Positions 32,094 through 34,730 of a DNA stretch of 34,730 nt are shown here, in pieces. Source of the stretch: Leptospirales bacterium (GTDB taxonomy: Bacteria > Spirochaetota > Leptospiria > Leptospirales > Leptonemataceae); the NCBI GenBank assembly GCA_019694685.1, contig JAIBBM010000043.1, positions 1-34,730 on the forward strand, in the 5' to 3' direction. Made by a program: the position numbers and the translations under genes. Each line of letters begins with the position of its first letter. The first letter of the stretch is position 1. Under the pieces are notes generated by a model, which saw nothing but the letters and a program-made list of their open reading frames with translations, ran no database searches and was not told where the DNA came from.

Positions 32094-33035
32094 GTGGAAA
32101 AAAATGAACAAATTTTCATCGTGCGCCCCGATGCAGAGGGAACCAGGCTCGACCAGTGGCTGGCCGCTCAAATGGCTTCGAGCGAAGAGGCGCCCTCAAG
32201 AATGCAGATCCAGCGATGGATCAAAGCAGGTCTTGTCGAAGGTCAAGGAACTCTAAACCCAGCGCGTAGGATAGAAGCCGGCGAAAGCTTCACTGTAAAG
32301 CCTGCTATATCGGAAAAAGCGACCGATCTGGAGCCAATCGATCTAAACCTGAAGATTCTCTACCAGGACGACGAACTCGCAGTCATTCACAAGCCCGCCG
32401 GAATCGCGGTGCATCCTGGACCGGGAGACGGCGGAATCACTCTGGCAAGCGGCCTCATCCATGCTTTCAGCGAACTGAAGCAAGGCGAATGGGAAGGTAG
32501 ACCCGGAATTGTTCATCGCCTCGACAAACCAACAGAAGGTGTTCTTCTTGTGGCGAAGAATGTGAAAGCACACAGACTTCTCTCTGGCCAATTCCTCAGA
32601 CGCGAAGTAAAAAAGACTTATGCTGCCTGGCTCCTTGCATGTCCACCGGCAGAAGAGGGGGAAATCAACGCAGCCATCAAGAGACATCCGAAAGATCGTC
32701 TTCGCATGCGAATTGATCCAACAGGACGTCATGCAATCACGCGATACAAAGTAACTCGCACAAGAGTTTCGCGTCGTGGTAGAAAGTTCGCACTCGTAGA
32801 AGTGGATCTACTAACAGGACGCACTCATCAAATCAGAGTGCACATGGCCCACATTGGGTGTCCTATCGTTGGAGATGAAATCTATTCTCGCAGCAGCGCA
32901 GAGTTTAAGAAATTTGGACTTCTCTTATTTGCGCAAACGCTGGAGTTCAAACACCCGACCAACGGCAGTACTATGCGGTTTAGCCTGGATCTCCCGGAGC
33001 GATTTGATCGTTTCGAGAATTCGCTGGAAGGTTGA
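32094..33035 (+). CDS. rluD: RluA-family pseudouridine synthase (RluD-like)
   Basis: 313 residues from GTG 32094. An N-terminal S4 RNA-binding domain (about 10-75, GTRLDQWLAAQM) is followed by the synthase domain with VIHKPAGIAVHP, the catalytic Asp in GIVHRLDKPTEGVLLV, and LLTGRTHQIRVHMAHIGCPI. It isomerises uridines, most likely in 23S rRNA. The nearby ATG (32104) is out of frame, so GTG is needed; the ribosome-binding site is poor. RluD rather than RluC is suggested by overall layout but not certain. Confidence 0.92.
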   Translation: MEKNEQIFIVRPDAEGTRLDQWLAAQMASSEEAPSRMQIQRWIKAGLVEGQGTLNPARRIEAGESFTVKPAISEKATDLEPIDLNLKILYQDDELAVIHKPAGIAVHPGPGDGGITLASGLIHAFSELKQGEWEGRPGIVHRLDKPTEGVLLVAKNVKAHRLLSGQFLRREVKKTYAAWLLACPPAEEGEINAAIKRHPKDRLRMRIDPTGRHAITRYKVTRTRVSRRGRKFALVEVDLLTGRTHQIRVHMAHIGCPIVGDEIYSRSSAEFKKFGLLLFAQTLEFKHPTNGSTMRFSLDLPERFDRFENSLEG

Positions 33036-33046
33036 TCCTTCCAGCG
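33022..33046. terminator. Convergent 10-bp hairpin after the pseudouridine synthase gene
   Basis: CGCTGGAAGG (33022-33031) and CCTTCCAGCG (33037-33046) pair perfectly around TTGAT. The hairpin includes the synthase stop codon and lies just before the end of the opposite FecR gene. Without a T tract it could serve both directions as a factor-assisted terminator or mRNA end. Confidence 0.6.
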
Positions 33047-33056
33047 CCGTGACCTC

Positions 33057-34106
33057 TTACAGAGGTTCCTGGAAATTCAACTCAGCACGTGGAATCTTGC
33101 GAACACCGGACGTAGTGTGGACTACCAGGGAACTGTCTGTCTGCGCAATCACCGCTCCGCGAATCTTTTCCCCGCTGTTTAGAGTAATCAATTCAAAGCG
33201 CGAATAACGTGTGCGAATCGCATCTTCGCTTTTCAGTTCGATGGTGGATGCATCCTTCATGATTTGATCGAGAGCACGCTCTTTTGCCATTTCGCGTTCG
33301 CTCTGAATTTCCTGAACAGCCTGAGCATCTCCTTTGATGGCACGATCCATCAACTGTGGCTTCACAGATACAAGAGTGCGCGATTCTGCCAGTTCACGGA
33401 TTGGAATTTCAACAGTCTTTGTCTCCACACTCTGTTCTGCTTTGATTTCTTCCGGTTTGCGAGTTTCAGATACACGGATCAGTTGCTTTTCCAGATTCGC
33501 ATTGAGAGTGCCCTGTGTCTTGTCTTCGAGGACGGTTTCCTGAGATTGCAGAGTAGAAAGCTTTTGAAGTGTTGGATCCGCTTTGATTTGCTCTGGAGTC
33601 ATGGATTCAAGAATAGCAACTCGCGGAGCAAGCCCGACCTTTCCATCGATCACTCGAACGGAAGACCTTGCATCCGGCCCGATTTCAACGGAGAAAGTAG
33701 TACCGCGAACACCGGCCACTGCAGTTGGAGTGGAAATGATGAAGGATTCTTCCTTGCTTGCCTTTTGCACTTTCGCAAGCACAGCGCCATTTTTTAAACC
33801 GAGCTTTGTTTCTCCCTTAGAATGGATCGCAGCGACAGTCAATGTTGTCATTTCTCTGATGCGAACAGCATTGCCATGCACGGTCTGAAGGTCTACGGAT
33901 CCGCTTTCTGTGCGAATAACGTCATTTTCTCTCACAATCATTCCCACAGTTGCGGGAACCTCCGGCTTATTCTGCGAGACTACAAAGGCATCTCCAGTCA
34001 CGAATACAATCAACATGGATGTTTTCGCTGCCTCCGATGGCTTATATCCACAATAGCAGACGACAGAGGTAAAAACGATCGCGGTCAGGGTCTGGACGAT
34101 TTTCAT
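33057..34106 (-). CDS. Exported FecR-domain protein with helical region and C-terminal beta module
   Basis: 349 residues from ATG 34106 (GGAG seven bases upstream; in-frame ATG 34130 lacks one). The N-terminus MKIVQTLTAIVFTSVVCYC is an export signal, with Cys17 or Cys19 possibly lipidated. The FecR domain (about 30-160) has VRENDVIRTESGSVDLQ and PTAVAGVRGTTFSVEIG. A long Glu/Lys/Gln-rich, probably coiled region (about 170-290) follows, and a last module LITLNSGEKIRGAVIAQ with KIPRAELNFQ. This tail resembles the short beta module (SG-x-x-I-x-G) seen at the end of many spirochaetal exported proteins. It shares the FecR domain but not the tail with the protein at 17974-18720. Confidence 0.85.
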   Translation of the reverse strand: MKIVQTLTAIVFTSVVCYCGYKPSEAAKTSMLIVFVTGDAFVVSQNKPEVPATVGMIVRENDVIRTESGSVDLQTVHGNAVRIREMTTLTVAAIHSKGETKLGLKNGAVLAKVQKASKEESFIISTPTAVAGVRGTTFSVEIGPDARSSVRVIDGKVGLAPRVAILESMTPEQIKADPTLQKLSTLQSQETVLEDKTQGTLNANLEKQLIRVSETRKPEEIKAEQSVETKTVEIPIRELAESRTLVSVKPQLMDRAIKGDAQAVQEIQSEREMAKERALDQIMKDASTIELKSEDAIRTRYSRFELITLNSGEKIRGAVIAQTDSSLVVHTTSGVRKIPRAELNFQEPL

Positions 34107-34217
34107 ATGATTGCTCCATCTACACAACAAACAGTGGGCCGGTTTTTTGCCAGATTTTCTCCAGAATTAGTCCGGAAAAAAGGGATGCGAACCCCGAAGA
34201 ATGAGTCTCCATGACGC

Positions 34218-34730
34218 ATGCAGCCGATTCGATTCTACTTGATTCTCACAGGAGTGCTTCTCGTTGGAGAACTCACAGCTCAGGTGCCTGTTAAGAACCA
34301 GCCGCCCGCTGGCTGGTGCTCTGACATCCGCGCTCAAGTTCGAAAGGAAGCTCCGGCGGTTCCAGCTCTTCTTGCGCTGAAGGCAACCGCACCCACTGCA
34401 GATTTGCAAAAAGCACTCACATCATCTGACTGGATTATCATCGGGGACTACTCTTATCCTGAACAAAAAGTCAACCCTTACTACGGAGTAAGCTCGGAAC
34501 AAATGGACTTTCATCGCTTCGCGGCAGACGGAGGCATGCTTTCATTTTCTTGCTACATCTTCAAAGATGGAAAAGAAAAAACAACACACATCAACTTCAC
34601 AGCTCCGGACACCACATGGAACGTGAAGAAAATCGGAACGGCCTACTACATAGAAGAAATCGCACACGGAGAAAAAGCATATTTTCCTATCATTCAATTC
34701 AAGGACAACATTCTCGTGGTGGATATCTCG
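34218..34730 (+). CDS. Exported protein of unknown function, 3' end beyond window
   Basis: The frame is open from ATG 34218 to the right edge (171 codons). MQPIRFYLILTGVLLVGELTA is a signal peptide, probably cleaved after LTA. The mature part has WCSDIRAQVRKEAPAVPALL, then mixed alpha/beta sequence such as WIIIGDYSYPEQK and FSCYIFKDGKEKTTHINF. No family recognised. It is divergent from the FecR gene with a gap of about 110 bases. Only GAG-type partial ribosome-binding signals are visible. Confidence 0.68.
   Translation, partial: MQPIRFYLILTGVLLVGELTAQVPVKNQPPAGWCSDIRAQVRKEAPAVPALLALKATAPTADLQKALTSSDWIIIGDYSYPEQKVNPYYGVSSEQMDFHRFAADGGMLSFSCYIFKDGKEKTTHINFTAPDTTWNVKKIGTAYYIEEIAHGEKAYFPIIQFKDNILVVDIS

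Overview
This is a roughly 50% G+C bacterial chromosomal segment with about 35 densely packed genes and no tRNA, rRNA, CRISPR or intact mobile element that I can see. The style suggests a spirochaete of the order Leptospirales (a Leptospira, Leptonema or Turneriella relative). The clues are many lipoprotein signal peptides with loose lipoboxes (LLSGC, AIAAC, IAAC, FSNC), a SpoIIE phosphatase with a jelly-roll-like sensor and seven helices, two FecR-domain exported proteins with charged tails, small Cys-rich lipoproteins and an OmpA lipoprotein. This assignment is inference from gene style, not from a marker gene.

Layout. 1-845 (minus): 5' part of an exported lipase-like alpha/beta hydrolase, cut by the window edge. 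970-1560 (minus): DUF1990 protein. 1653-8919 (plus): a tightly overlapping seven-gene lipid-modification operon (DUF1295 membrane reductase, GPH-type MFS transporter, FAD amine-oxidase-like protein, DUF1365, cyclopropane-fatty-acid-synthase-like methyltransferase, exported protein of unknown function, second methyltransferase of coclaurine-N-methyltransferase type). 8927-12794 (minus): an alkane-oxidation-like operon (serine hydrolase, AlkB, ABM monooxygenase-fold protein, iron alcohol dehydrogenase). 12944-14351 (plus): PadR regulator with a palindromic operator on its promoter, a membrane partner and a GyrI-like protein. 14421-15755 (plus): ArsR regulator with its own inverted repeat, SRPBCC protein and a VOC protein whose start looks frameshifted. 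15762-17834 (minus): PAS-PAS-GGDEF-EAL protein.

17974-19621 (plus): FecR protein, 4-Cys lipoprotein and a fatty-acid-hydroxylase-family gene split by a one-base frameshift. 19685-21040 (minus): TrpB2. 21120-22290: a decayed toxin-antitoxin-like patch (small protein, nucleotidyltransferase, 5'-truncated vapC) that ends at a perfect 12-bp hairpin and a C11 tract just upstream of a Cys-rich lipoprotein gene (22262-22675). 22766-25071 (minus): SGNH esterase lipoprotein and a PlsC-type acyltransferase. 25118-30254 (plus): SpoIIE phosphatase, enoyl-CoA isomerase-like protein and a 778-residue fusion of a degenerate isochorismatase fold, a kinase-like fold and a CDKN3-type phosphatase. 30288-31980 (minus): small Cys-rich protein, 3-ketodihydrosphingosine-reductase-like SDR and OmpA lipoprotein. 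32094-33035 (plus): RluA-family pseudouridine synthase. 33057-34106 (minus): second FecR protein. 34218 to the edge (plus): exported protein of unknown function.

The dominant theme is lipids: at least eleven genes act, or probably act, on acyl chains or phospholipids. The most unusual items are the triple fusion at 27918-30254, the lipid operon containing two different CFA/CNMT-type methyltransferases, and the hairpin/poly-C junction at 22143-22242. No gap longer than 300 bases is left without a gene.
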